The notes below the pieces were generated by a model, which was not told the DNA's origin, did no database searches, and saw only the letters and a list, made by a program, of their open reading frames with translations. A DNA stretch of 64,000 nucleotides from Chaetoderma sp. LZ-2023a (lineage: Eukaryota > Mollusca > Caudofoveata > Chaetodermatida > Chaetodermatidae): NCBI GenBank assembly GCA_034401795.1, contig CM067372.1, positions 21,876,795-21,940,794 on the forward strand, given 5' to 3'. Position numbers and translations under genes: made by a program. Positions 46,605-58,110 of this stretch are shown here, in pieces. Position 1 is the first letter of the stretch; each line of letters opens with the position of its first letter.

Positions 46605-47776
46605 GTGTTAATGTCTTTGTAATATGTTACCACTGCGTTTTGTCAATGTTGTGTATGAGGAAGTGAGTAGCTTGGGATGTGTTTGGCTGTGTATATGGTA
46701 ACTACTCCACTCCTATAGCATGGCACACACTAAGAAACCAGTTTATGCAAATCAGTTCTCAACCTTAAGGCGTTCGGACGTCAAATCAGATTAAATATTT
46801 GTGCATTATATACGCGTGTGTATCAGTTTGGCTTGGAGATATTGTGGATTATTGGGAGTATTGGAACCGCTGGTAAGATTATAACTAGTTGATATTATTT
46901 GTATCTATTGTATTACTATTTTCCGTGGTATAATGTATGAATTTGACATGTTGATTAAACCCGTTTCATTCTGTGTGTTATGAATGCTTGTATTTCGAGG
47001 TAGTTGTGTGAAGCGTGCTGCTGTTTTGGTCCAATGAGGCAGCAACAACTTTCGCTCAAACTGACTCGAAATATGCAGCAGATTCGTGACGTAAGAATGA
47101 AAGGGTTAATTACAATTCATCTGTATGTGTGGCTTGCCTTCTCACACAAACAGACGAGTTACCAGTTTCCCTCTATATGATAAGTCCTAGTTACCTTGTA
47201 GGCAATGTTGTAGTAACGTGTGCTGCTCATAACTGCAACAGTTCCCACTTCCAACAACACGGACGGTATTACAGTAGTTAACAATCTGTCTGATTCACTT
47301 GTGGTACGCGAATTCGTTTTGCATTTTATGTATATAGTATTGTCTTTATGACATACCTATTTTGTGGATGGCAAATTGTTATTTTATGTGTACTTTCCAA
47401 TACCTAATTAACACATACTTTACAGTTTGTGATTAGACACACTTACTTCACTAATGCACACGCACGCACGCACGCACGTTCGCGCGCACACACGCACGCA
47501 CAAACCCACACGCGAGCGCGCACGCACGCACCCACGCACACACACACGGGCTCACGCACACATAGGCACATTCCCAAAAACTTACACTTTCACGCGCATA
47601 TGCACACACGCGCGCACGCACGCACACACACTCATAATGATATTTATTTTTAGAATATTGATGCCATGTGTGTTTACAGGTCGTTTATCTGGGTTTAAAT
47701 CCCCTTGTTATAAATAAAGGCATCGAGACACCGTATATGCGTTTCTTTGCATAGGCACCTCCAACGATCCATGACA
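46605..47776 (+). repeat. Right candidate long terminal repeat
   Basis: Direct-repeat partner of 33507-34790 in the same orientation, starting TGTTAATGTC and ending CCATGACACA. Divergence is visible throughout but modest, of the order of one difference per ten bases by eye. An ACGC/CA region at 47455-47630 is shorter and more degenerate than in the left repeat. The last part of this repeat is included in a tandem duplication with its flank. Confidence 0.65.
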
Positions 47777-48150
47777 CAAAAATTATCCAGGCATTGGCTA
47801 TGACCGGGTATAAAAAGATGAAATACCAGATCTAGTCAATTGTCGACCAATAGAGACCATGACGATACACTTGAATTCGTCAACCTGAATATAGATAATA
47901 TGGAAAATGTGGAAAATGTGGAATATTAGAAAACAAGGCATCGATACACCGTATATATGTTTCTTTGCATTGGCACCTCCAACGATCCGTGACACAAACA
48001 TAATCCAGGCATTGGCTATGATCGGGTATAAACAGATGAAATACCAGATCTAGTCATTTGTCGACCAATAGAGACCATGACGATACACTTGAATTCGTCA
48101 ACCTGAATATAGATGATATGGAAAATGTTGAATATTAGAAAACAAGGAGA
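47725..48150 (+). repeat. About 210-bp tandem duplication spanning the LTR edge
   Basis: Two head-to-tail copies (about 47725-47934 and 47935-48147) each begin with the end of the candidate LTR (GGCATCGAGACACCGTAT / GGCATCGATACACCGTAT) and continue into flanking sequence with 'GATGAAATACCAGATCTAGT' and 'TTGAATTCGTCAACCTGAAT'. The first has one extra GGAAAATGT unit. The duplication therefore took place after the LTR was already in place. Confidence 0.92.
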
Positions 48151-48229
48151 TGTGTAAAAAACTTGAGGGCAACTGCTTTTGTTTTAAATGTAAATGTAGA
48201 CTGGTGGCCAAAATGGCCAGAATAAATAG

Positions 48230-49080
48230 TAAATAACTACTATAGGATTATCTCTCCTCAAACATCGAGTGATCTAAACCACTGAATGGTGCATATCTAT
48301 GTCTCTGCGGGTTGTAACACTTTTCGACACACGTGAAAATGTATGAGGATAACTATGATGTAGTATGACAAAAGTAATGCAAATTGTGCCATATAATCGA
48401 TCTAGGCCACCTGCATCTTGAAAAAAGCTCCAATGAGCGGCACGCATGGGTGTACCTTATTCGTCGTACGGATCGTGATTACGTCGCTTCGGGATGACAG
48501 CCAGGAAATTAACGATTCCTTCTTAGGACGCCATGCCCGTCTGGCGCGTGTACTTAAATCCGTTACATATGTCTGCTATGTTAATGATCAAACGCGCTTG
48601 TGGCAACGCTGTATATATATGTCTAGAACGACATGTCTGGAAACATAATAACTCATTTTGGATTACATATATCTCAGCTGGTAAATATATGCTTGATAGA
48701 CGTGTACAAATCCTACTCATCCCGTGGCATAACTAAAATACACAAGAATCAACGGGCACATCAAATAGTATAACTCGGACCTAATGATCGCGCGTATATT
48801 AATTATGATGCCGTACCTAAGTACTATATTCATAGTTTGCTATAATTAAACAAAAAATGTCGATGCTGAGCTAACTTGGTCTGACACCTAGATGGTTTGG
48901 GCTAATTCAAGAATTGCTGGGCGAATGTTATGGTTGAATGGATACTCGGTGTTACTCATCTCCGAGGCCATGGGGATTTGATCGGCAAGAGAGACACGTT
49001 GGTATTCATTATACGGCAACAATCCAGGAAAAATAAACATTAGACATCGACGACAGCAACAAACATACCATCACAACCAC
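48230..49080 (+). repeat. Long repeat unit, copy B, first segment
   Basis: About 48290-48590 aligns with 2660-3033 of copy A and continues without the Tc1-like elements, giving an unoccupied version of that site. Shortly after, at about 48610, is a short TATATATAT tract, possibly the ancestral TA target region. The remainder to 49080 has no recognised feature. Confidence 0.7.
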
Positions 49081-49179
49081 CACGACCACCATGGCCTCCA
49101 ATATCAAAGCCACCGCCACCATAACCGTCGCAACAACAACACAAACAACAACAGCAACAAAACGGAACAACAACAACAT

Positions 49180-49220
<41 letters not shown>

Positions 49221-49500
49221 TCATGGCGATCAGATACAAACATAACAGGAGTAATAGGAAGATTGACAATGTCAAAGACAACAAAAGAAACCATCAGAAA
49301 CAGCGACCGCAACCAAAACCGAATTCGCAACCACTATCCTGACAATGACAACAACAACCACGACGACAAAGACAACAATGACAACGACAATGACAACTAC
49401 AGCGACAAAAATAACAATGACAATGACAACGACGATGACGAGGACGCCAATGACAGTATGACAACAACAACGAGTCTCACATCAATTCATCCACTGTGCA
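49080..49500. repeat. CAA / CAG / GACAA triplet-rich region
   Basis: Imperfect CAA and CCA triplets, a run of about 12 CAG-type triplets (49181-49216), then GACAAC and GACAAT hexamers to about 49450. The last part matches the CAATGACGA-rich stretch at 6330-6430 of copy A. Asn, Ser or Val-rich frames over it are artefacts. Confidence 0.85.
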
Positions 49501-49509
49501 ACTGACAGA

Positions 49510-50520
49510 CCCACAACACGACACTGGGAAAGGCGCATAGGACACTTAGCTGCGGGTATAAACAAAGGAATTCTGGTTCAGTTGTCGATTCACTGGATTC
49601 ATTGGAGTCTGATGGTTTTGCGAGCACACGTTTTAAGTTCCCGAAATGAGACTTCAGTGTATTTTAATCATACAGATTTGCAAGTGGGTTCTTCTCATAG
49701 CATGTGTATTAGTACATCATCTTTGGATATGATAATTGTTTCCTCTGATATTTTATCCATATTGAACAGCATAATAATTCACTGACTTAATTATTATGTA
49801 CATACGGAAGCAGTGTTCAGAATGACCTTTATGGCAAGGGAGTTCATAATGACCTTGTATACTACTGTAGCAAGATGTTGATGGTGTACTGTGATCTGCT
49901 AAAGTTCTAACCTACAACCACGTCCGGCCACTGCAACCGATCCTTCTTTTTTGGCTACTGATTGTTATCATCACTGTTTAACCCCAGAGGGTGTGTGCTC
50001 AATGTATTCTTATCTACCTCTTGTAGGTCAGTAGGTAGAATACTTAGCATACATTTAATCGCGGAGCGGTATTCTCTAGCCACTTTTAGGTGTTGGCACC
50101 ATTCATGGCAAGTTCCAATGCTCTCAGTTCATGTGTAAACTTATTAGTGACATCGTTCATGAATTGTCTCATCTTTTAGATGTTCTGCGGCTATAGGGCT
50201 GTCATCGAGATGGATCATTCCATCAAATGTGAAGTGTATGCCATCTGTGTACAGCATACGCCTTCTCTGTTGAAAGGCCCAGTGCAGATGCTGGGTGTTT
50301 GGCCTAGTGACCCCTCCATTACGGATGCCAGGGCTGCAGGAATGGAGCATGTAGAGAGCAGCGGAGAGAGGATATCTCCATATGCAGAACTGGTATAAAC
50401 ATTTCGAATGAATCAGACTGTGTTTTATTAAATCTCAGTGTGTTATCTTTAGATAGTATCAGTGTTTGGGGAGTGCCACATACAACTGTACCGATGCAAT
50501 GGCTGCGCAATTGCAGCCTC
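49510..50520 (+). repeat. Long repeat unit, copy B, second segment
   Basis: Aligns with 6470-7018 (A) and 57230-58090 (C). At about 50220-50245 it contains ATCAAATGTGAAGTGTATGC, a single-copy version of the 16-bp unit amplified in copy A. On the minus strand a short frame reads 'YTDGIHFTFDGMIHLDDSP' through this point. It is degraded in copy C and I do not call it a gene. Confidence 0.8.
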
Positions 50521-52091
50521 GTTTAATGGCACTGGTTCAGGCGCCAATTAAGCATTTCAATCATCCTAGGAAAACAGAGGAAAGATCTTCCGCATGCTGT
50601 TGAGGAGAAGCATTACCTGCAGGTGTGAATGTGAACCAACAGTGGTTGGTGACACATGCGTATACAGAGGTGCCCATGCATTAAACACACGCACGACTTT
50701 CAGAAAATACGCAAGTATAACGAGACTTTCGCGATAATATATTTTTGCAATAGAGTGCATTTACATTACAGTTGTGAGAGACTGGCTACACAGAAATGAA
50801 TCATAAACCATCATAAACGATCATAAACTTGGGACAAATAAATGAGTAGACGACCGTTTGAGACGCATGACAAACACTATTTAGCAAACTATAGATTTTG
50901 TAAAATTATGATACATTTATGGATAGCACTTATTTCAATAGATAGCAGTTTGTTAATGACTGCCTATGAGTGATTGGAGATGCTATAGCTTTTGTAAAAT
51001 CAGAAATTTGAACCCTTGGATTAATCATTCCACCTAATATGTTTTGAAATATATATGTATAGATACATTCAAGGATAGCAAATATTATGATTCATCACAG
51101 ATTATAGATAGCAGTGTGCCAATGGCCGCCTATGATTGAATGGATAAACGGCGAGCTTGTTCCGCCTGGCTTGGCATTGTGTGACATAAATATATCATGG
51201 ACTGTTAGCTGCCAATAACAGCAAATCGATATGATAGGGCTGTAGTTAACTGCATAGTGGACTGTTGTCTGATGGTATCAGTAAATTAACATAATAGAGA
51301 TTGTGTGGCTTAGTATGAATACCTCTATGGCATTATCCAGGCCTGACGACCTCGAGTAGGAGGTGCGAGAGATAAACATCATTCGCCTCCGTATTGCGCA
51401 TGCAAAATTAAAAAAAAACCTGTGTATATGATATGCAGAAGGTCACTGGTACTGCCCCGATCCCTTCCACTAACATCATTTGTCCATGGCAACAAAACTG
51501 GATTCCAATGGCAATGGACCTTTTCGGTTTTAGCTATGTCCTGCCCATCTCTATCTAAGCTCCACCCACACCTCGCTCGTGTTGGGATCGATCGATCTCT
51601 GAACTCTCTGACTATCAATTTCCGAAAGAATACACAGGAACGCTGGTGCATATTTTGAAACTAATTTGTCTGGGCACTGTTGCTGCATAAGGCAGCACCA
51701 GCGCCCAGTAAAATTGGTTTCAAAATATTCCACAGGTTGTTTATTAAATAGCAAAGAATTACAAAGACATACAACGTGTTGGACTTTTTGAGATTTGATG
51801 ACGGTCTATGTGGAAGCCTTTGTGACGTCAGATGATGGATGGATACTCTGGATAGGTGAATTGCGGGTATAATATCACGATTATATAGTATTATCATCCT
51901 AGAAACTGCTGTTTGTCCTGCGGATACTTGTAGACAGATCGTCCTGTGATCTACCTGTCTGCAGTACTGCTGGCACATGCAATTTTCTGAAACAGCAGAA
52001 AATACGTGACATCATCTGTTTGTAGCAGTTCAATGTTGCCATCGTAAATTATGAACTGTAACGCAGACATATGTGGGTGTAAGTACTGCGG
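50521..52091 (+). repeat. Long repeat unit, copy B, third segment
   Basis: Aligns with 58110-60345 of copy C ('TATACAGAGGT', 'ATTTAGCAAACTATAG', 'CTATGGCATTATCCA', 'GCATGCATAA' variants, 'TTTTCTGAAACAGCAGAA', 'TTTGTAGCAGTTCAATGTTG'); its later part also resembles 10900-11300 of copy A. It ends with GGTGTAAGTACTGCGGTTGG, also present in copy C, at the edge of the 32-bp minisatellite. No gene. Confidence 0.78.
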
Positions 52092-53625
52092 TTGGCGCAG
52101 TTTGTTTGTATGCTGCTGTGTGTGTTTGTGTACTTGTTTGTATGCCGCTGTGTGTGTTTGTTTACTTGTTTGTATGTCGCTGTGTGTGTTTATTTACTTG
52201 TTTGTATGCCGCTGTGTGTGTTTATTTACTTGTTTGTATGCCGCTGTGTGTGTTTGTCTACTTGTTTGTATGCTGCTGCGTGTGTTTGTTTACTTGTTTG
52301 CATGCCACAGTGTGTGTTTATTTACTTGTTTGTATGCCACTGTGTGTGTTTATTTAGTTGTTTGTATGCCGCTGTGTGTGTTTATTTACTTGTTTGTATG
52401 CCGCTGTGTGTGTTTGTCTACTTGTTTGTATGCTGCTGTGTGTGTTTGTTTACTTGTTTGTATGCCGCTGTGTGTGGTTATTTACTTGTTTGTATGCCGC
52501 TGTGTGTGTTTATTTACTTGTTTGTATGCCGCTGTGTGTGTTTGTCTACTTGTGTGTATGCTGCTGTGTGTGTTTGTGTACTTGTTTGCATGCTGCTGTG
52601 TGTGTTTGTGTACTTGTTTGTATGCCGCTGTGTGTGTTTGTGTACTTGTTTGTATGCCGCTGTGTGTGTTTATTTACTTGTTTGTATGCCGCTGTGTGTG
52701 TTTGTTTACTTGTTTGTATGCCGCTGTGTGTGTTTATTTACTTGTTTGTATGCCGCTGTGTGTGTTTGTCTACTTGTTTGTATGCTGCTGTGTGTGTTTG
52801 TGTACTTGTTTGTATGCTGCTGTGTGTGTTTGTTTACTTGTTTGTATGCCACTGCGTGTGTTTATTTACTTGTTTGTATGCCACTGTGTGTGTTTGTTTC
52901 CTTGTTTGTATGCCGCTGCGTGTGTTTATTTACTTGTTTGTATGCCGCTGTGTGTGTTTGTTTACTTGTTTGTATGCTGCTGTGTGTGTTTGTTTACTTG
53001 TTTGTATGCCGCTGTGTTTGTTTGTTTACTTGTTTGTATGTCGCTGTGTGTGTTTATTTACTTGTTTGTATGCCGCTGTGTGTGTTTGTTTACTTGTTTG
53101 TATGCCGCTGTGTGTGTTTATTTACTTGTTTGTATGTCGCTGTGTGTGTTTATTTACTTGTTTGTATGCCGCTGTGTGTGTTTATTTACTTGTTTGTATG
53201 CCGCTGTGTGTGTTTGTTTACTTGTTTGTATGCCGCTGTGTGTGTTTATTTACTTGTTTGTATGCCGCTGTGTGTGTGTGTCTACTTGTTTGTATGCTGC
53301 TGTATGTGTTTGTGTACTTGTTTGTATGTTGCTGTGTGTGTTTGTTTACTTGTTTGTATGCCGCTGTGTGTGTTTGTTTACTTGTTTGTATGCCGCTGCA
53401 TGTGTTTATTTACTTGTTTGTATGTCGCTGTGTGTGTTTATTTATTTGTTTGTATGCCGCTGTGTGTGTTTGTTTACTTGTTTGTATGCCGCTGTGTGTG
53501 TTTGGTTACTTGTTTGTACGTCTCTCTGTGTGTTTGTTTACTTGTTTGTATGTGTCTCTCTGTGTTTGTGTACTTGTTTGTATGTTTGTCTGTTTATTTA
53601 CGGGTTTGCCTGCCTGTTTATCCCA
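52092..53625 (+). repeat. 32-bp minisatellite, about 47 tandem copies
   Basis: The unit is GTTTGTATGCCGCTGTGTGT plus GTTTRTTTACTT, with variants GTTTGT/GTTTAT and GCTGCT/GCCGCT. Since 32 is not a multiple of 3, all three plus frames are open and read Cys/Leu/Val-rich repeats ('CVCLLVCMPLCVF', 'YLFVCRCVCLFTCLY') for up to 529 codons; these are not genes. In copy C the same flanks enclose only about two degenerate units (60355-60410), so the array is a private expansion in copy B. Confidence 0.96.
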
Positions 53626-54699
53626 GTGATATCTCTATAGTCCAATAAGTTAAAATTGCCAAATTTGGCTTATTGATTCACATTGATAGCTACGCAAAAA
53701 TGATTTTGAGGTCAAACGGTCAAATTTCCTCGACACGAGGTCACAAAGAACATTTCGAAATACAGATTTTTAGCCAGAAATCGGGAACGTAAGTATACTA
53801 ATCACCAACTTTGGACCATCCATTCATATTTCAGGTGGCTAGAAGTTCTCTGAGTTTCAGAACAACGAATCATGTCTAATACCATTAGTTTGCCTATACA
53901 TCAGTATCTTTCATCTGGCTGGTGAGATAACATATACACACGTCTTTATAGTTAATATAATACTTATTAATATACAACTTACAGTGGGATACTGCGACTT
54001 ATTCGTTTACATAGCTGGCAACAATCCACAGAGTGATATTCGCGTCATGGGGTGGGACCAACTATCCAAAACTACAGGCCGTGCCCTACCCCAACTCCAA
54101 CTGACTGCCATCCCATGTTCTATTAGAAGCATGTGGCGTCAGTCCATAGTCACAAACCTTGGTGACAAACAGTTTCACCTAATCCCTGACAAGACATTCA
54201 GTATGCACAGTACATAGTTATAGATTAAGTACAACATTAAAGCGTGGGCACAATACGCCTAGGATGTATATAATCCATAGTAGTGTGTGTAGATCAATGG
54301 ACGTGTGTGTTACTGTCCATGTATTGTGAGTTCACTTGTGTGTTTAGCTGCGCGCGTGGGTTTTTCATTTATTCATGCACGTGGTGTAACTGTCTTGTGC
54401 GCGCATGCGTGGGGTCCTCTGTGCGCTCCTTTATGGGCGCGTGTTTATATCCATTTCTGTCCTGATGTGTGCTGTATATATTCCGTGTCCTGGTGCACAT
54501 GTGGTATATGTCTGTTTATGAATCGTGTTTGATGTTAACGGACCAACTATCTAAGTCAGTAACTGTATTGTTAAGACAGCGCATACGCGTAAGCCGGCAT
54601 CTCCATCGAGTACATTCTAGTTTATACATATATTCCCAGATACACACGATATAATTCTGCAAATACTCAGAGTACCGATCATGCCGGTGGCTCTAGTCT
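53626..54699. other. Unassigned stretch in copy B
   Basis: No gene, no recognised element and no clear match to copy C, which is about 100 bp here. Short frames between 53984 and 54654 have no domain content. It may be an insertion in copy B of unknown nature. Confidence 0.4.
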
Positions 54700-56030
54700 G
54701 TATCAATCTCTGACCCACGCGCTCAGATTTGTAGATTGACTGTAATATATATTTGTAAAGATATCGTTTGTCAGTTCTAGGGTCAAGCCGCATGCACCAT
54801 CACACTGCTTGGTAACCGGATTCCACTGTTCTATGCACATAGACCTGCCAATTGAAAATAGCATCGCTAACATATGCAGCTGTTTTTGATGTGACAAGTC
54901 AACATCATTCTAATTAACGTGTTTGAATTTATCTACGACGATCCACCAATCCCTCAAAACATCATATTATGCATAACTTGATAGTAGTCCACATGGATAC
55001 ACCATGCACCGGGCCAATAGAAAATCCATAAGTGAATAAGTCACCGGTTCAATGAAGATCCAAATATAGTACAGCGACAGCTGGCGGTGACCACTCGATC
55101 TTAATGAGCTGCCATCTTACGGTTCCAACGATATTTTGCTAGGGCAAATGACCTGCGCAAGTGGCCACTCCCCTTGAGCACCCACTCTTGGATGACGCAA
55201 AAAGCAGTTAATGTAGAGTATTGAGTGCGTGCATATGTGAGATAGGTATAAAGAGGAGTCGGAATGTCATAGGGAAACAAAAAAAAGCTAATTACACAGC
55301 ATCTATGACATACATAAAACATGCATTGTATAATTCACTGTGACTTATAGTCTCAGTTAGTGCCTCGAATAACTTAATGGCCCATGTTTCTCTACTGATA
55401 GGCAATATTAACAAGAGATTTCTAGATATGACACGCCCATTTCTAGCTACACTCCGACCACAGATGTATTTGTATTGGAATCGATTTATATCATTTCAAA
55501 ATTCTGGACCAGAGTTCCGATTCTAAGGCAACTGTACATTTAAGCAGTTGAATATTTTGGAATTAACATGACTGGGGCTCTTGCTGCATATGGAAGTTAA
55601 TTAAATTATAAAGTCACCACTTGACAGTCTTTTCGATTTTCATGATTTTAATACATCATTATGATCGTGACTGCATCTGTCTAGCTACGTATTTGATTAC
55701 GGCGTCAGATACGTGAGTGACAGATTGGGTCTCTCCATTAACTGGACTATTGTGAAAATAATGATTTGCCAAATAGTATTGAATCTAGATTTGCCAATAT
55801 TGGAATATCCTGCTTTAGCATACATGAGAGAAAATAGGAATTATAAAGTACTTATGGCCGTTGATGAAAGAACGCACATCAAAGGAAAGTATTTCTCCGC
55901 ACAGTAAGTACAGACTCTTTCAGACTCAACTGTTCAGGAAATAGCTTCGTCATCTTGGCCACGATCTGGGACAGGCCGGACAGCGGCTTGGAACTGGCAA
56001 CACCATCTTTACATAAGACATTCAGAGCTA
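54700..56030 (+). repeat. Long repeat unit, copy B, fourth segment
   Basis: About 54715-54905 aligns with 60485-60675 of copy C ('ACACTGCTTGGTAACC', 'GACCTGCCAATTGAAAATAG', 'CATCGCTAACATAT'). About 55410-56020 aligns with 10170-10780 of copy A. The order of blocks in A and B is not identical, which implies internal duplication or rearrangement. No gene. Confidence 0.75.
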
Positions 56031-56689
56031 AGATTATCTATTACCTATCTAGTACAACGGATAATGTCGAGAATTGTTCAAATCGTGATAAAGGCATGAC
56101 ATTTGGCATTTAAGTACTTTCACATGTGTAGAATCACATAAAAGCAAGCCTCACTCTGGATCGTTCCCGTGAAAGATGATATTAGAAATTTAAAAAATAG
56201 CACTGTTTTGGCATAATTTCCACAGATGAAAATCGCTTAGACGGCGCTGTACATAGAACAATGCTCTTATAATGTCTCATTAAAAGTTAAATGAATGTTT
56301 CGCGTGATCAACAGAGAAATCTTACAAAATCTACATCTATTGCATAAACCTTTTTTAATCCGAAAGGCCAAATGCAAAATAATTATATTCTAATTATGAA
56401 ACATTCTGCGAAAAGTACGAATTTGACAGGAAATAGTTTTACCTAAGTAGTAGTAGAATTGTAGGGCTGTCATAACTGAGGGCTGTCAGAACAGAGGATC
56501 GCCGAGGCGTGATAATGTTGCAGCAGCTCGTCCGAACTGCCATTTATATACACATCCTCAGTGGTATTCCGATCACCTGTGATCAACCACACATTACATG
56601 GTCCGAACGCCCATTTAGAGACATACATTCTACATGGTGTACCGATCACACATTACAGGTCTACTCATCCAGCGACGAATCTGATCAAC
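56031..56689. other. Unassigned stretch
   Basis: Nothing recognised except a short repeated phrase: 'CACACATTACATGG' and 'CACACATTACAGG' in two nearby copies at about 56586 and 56648, each preceded by a CGATCAC-type sequence. Confidence 0.4.
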
Positions 56690-56932
56690 ATGAGTGCTTC
56701 TCCTGACCTAATAGTAGACGAGTTTCTCGCCATTTACAACCACCCACTAGAACTATGGAGGTACATGCATGGTGCAGGCTGTGTGGCATGGCGGGAAAAG
56801 GTGGCAAGATCATTACATGACCTGGGCGACGATGCAAATAGATCGCTTGGGTCATGGTGTGCGTTGCTTGACCTAATAATCCTAACAGTAGTAGACGAGT
56901 TACTCGAAATCCACCAACAGCACAGGAGTTAA
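56690..56932 (+). CDS. Possible small protein, unrecognised
   Basis: An ATG at 56690 opens 80 codons ending at a TAA: 'MSASPDLIVDEFLAIYNHPL', a Trp/Arg-containing middle ('WRYMHGAGCVAWREKVARSL') and a second 'DLIILTVVDELLEIHQQH' segment. The start and end are internally related at DNA level (ACCTAATA, then GTAGACGAGTT and CTCG in both), suggesting a short duplication. The frame also continues upstream to 56561. Composition looks more protein-like than neighbouring frames, but nothing supports expression and I recognise no family. It may well be chance. Confidence 0.2.
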   Translation: MSASPDLIVDEFLAIYNHPLELWRYMHGAGCVAWREKVARSLHDLGDDANRSLGSWCALLDLIILTVVDELLEIHQQHRS

Positions 56933-57224
56933 GAAGCTATCCACTGACAGAAATAACATTAGCGCAATTATCGACGTATTTAGATCATCTGCAATGATCT
57001 AGATGCTGCCAACCCCCGAAAATCCGGGTGCATTCCGCTCTAATCTCTCCCGGTTCCATAGAGCCCACATATGTTTACCATCTCTAGTTGGATATCATGC
57101 ACGGACGCTGAGAAGACGACATTCTGATGCTCCTTGGAACAGCTTATGCTTTTGCTTGCAGCAACAGCTATATTATTGATGCAAACAAGTATGCTCTGCT
57201 TGCAGTAAGAAACTTAGCTGCGAG
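56933..57224. other. Unassigned junction between copies B and C
   Basis: About 290 bp with no recognised feature, ending where copy C homology ('GAGTATAAATAAAAAAG', then 'TTCATTGGATTCCTTGG') begins. Confidence 0.4.
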
Positions 57225-58110
57225 TATAAATAAAAAAGTTATGGTTCTACTCACGATTCATTGGATTCCTTGGATTCTGATGTTTTACGAGCACACGTTT
57301 TAAGCTCATGTAATGAGACTTCACTGTATTTTAAACATACATATTTGCAAGTGGTTTCTCCTCATACCATACGTATTAGTTCATCATCATTGGATAAGAT
57401 TATTCGTTCATCCATTCTGAACGGCTCAATACTTCCCTGACTTTTCGATTCTATAAACACTGAAACAATGATCAGAATGACCTTCATGACAAATGAGTTC
57501 ACAATGGCCCGGGTTACAACTGCATCAATATGATAATGGTATAATGTGATCGGCTAATGCTGTAGCTTACAACAATGTCCGGCCGCTGTAACCGGCCCTT
57601 CTTCTATGGCTACTGTTTCATACCATCAGCAACACTGTTTATCCTCATCAGATTGATGCTCAATGTATTCAGATCTGCGTCTTGTAGGTCAGTATGTAGA
57701 AGTCTTAACATACAATACTCAGGGTGTGGCATCCTCTACAATCTTTAGAGGGGTTGGTATACTGCATCGCGAGTACCAAGGCTCTCAGCTCATAGGCAAA
57801 CTCGTTAGTGGTGTCGTTCATGAATTGTCACATTAATCAGCTGCTCTGCAGCTATAGGGGTGTCATCGAGATGGAAAAGTGTATCGCCTGTGAAGTTTAT
57901 GCTCCATTACAAGATGCTAGGGCTGCAGGAATGGATCACATAGGGAATACCAGAGAGAGGATATCTCCCTATGTAGAATCCCTATGGAGATTTCGAATGA
58001 AACAGCCTGCGCTCTTTTAAATCTCAGTTTGTTATCTTGAGATAGTATCAGTGTTTGGAGAGAGCCACAGACGAATGTACTAATACAGATTTGATTGTGC
58101 CCCAATAGTG
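57225..58110 (+). repeat. Long repeat unit, copy C, first segment
   Basis: Aligns with 6545-7018 (A) and 49550-50520 (B) through 'CACGTTTTAAGCTCATGTAA', 'TGATCAGAATGACCTT', 'GTAGGTCAGTA' and 'GTTCATGAATTGTCAC'. Around 57885-57905 it holds GCCTGTGAAGTTTATGCTCC, a single-copy version of the 16-bp minisatellite unit of copy A. No gene. Confidence 0.8.

Noticed and set aside
49009-49505. Val/Leu-rich minus frames and Asn/Ser/Asp-rich plus frames
   Set aside because: They come from the CAA/CAG/GAC triplet region and lack any domain.
52051-53648. Three overlapping plus-strand Cys-rich frames of 423-529 codons
   Set aside because: They are the three registers of the 32-bp minisatellite. A real gene would be favoured in one frame only.
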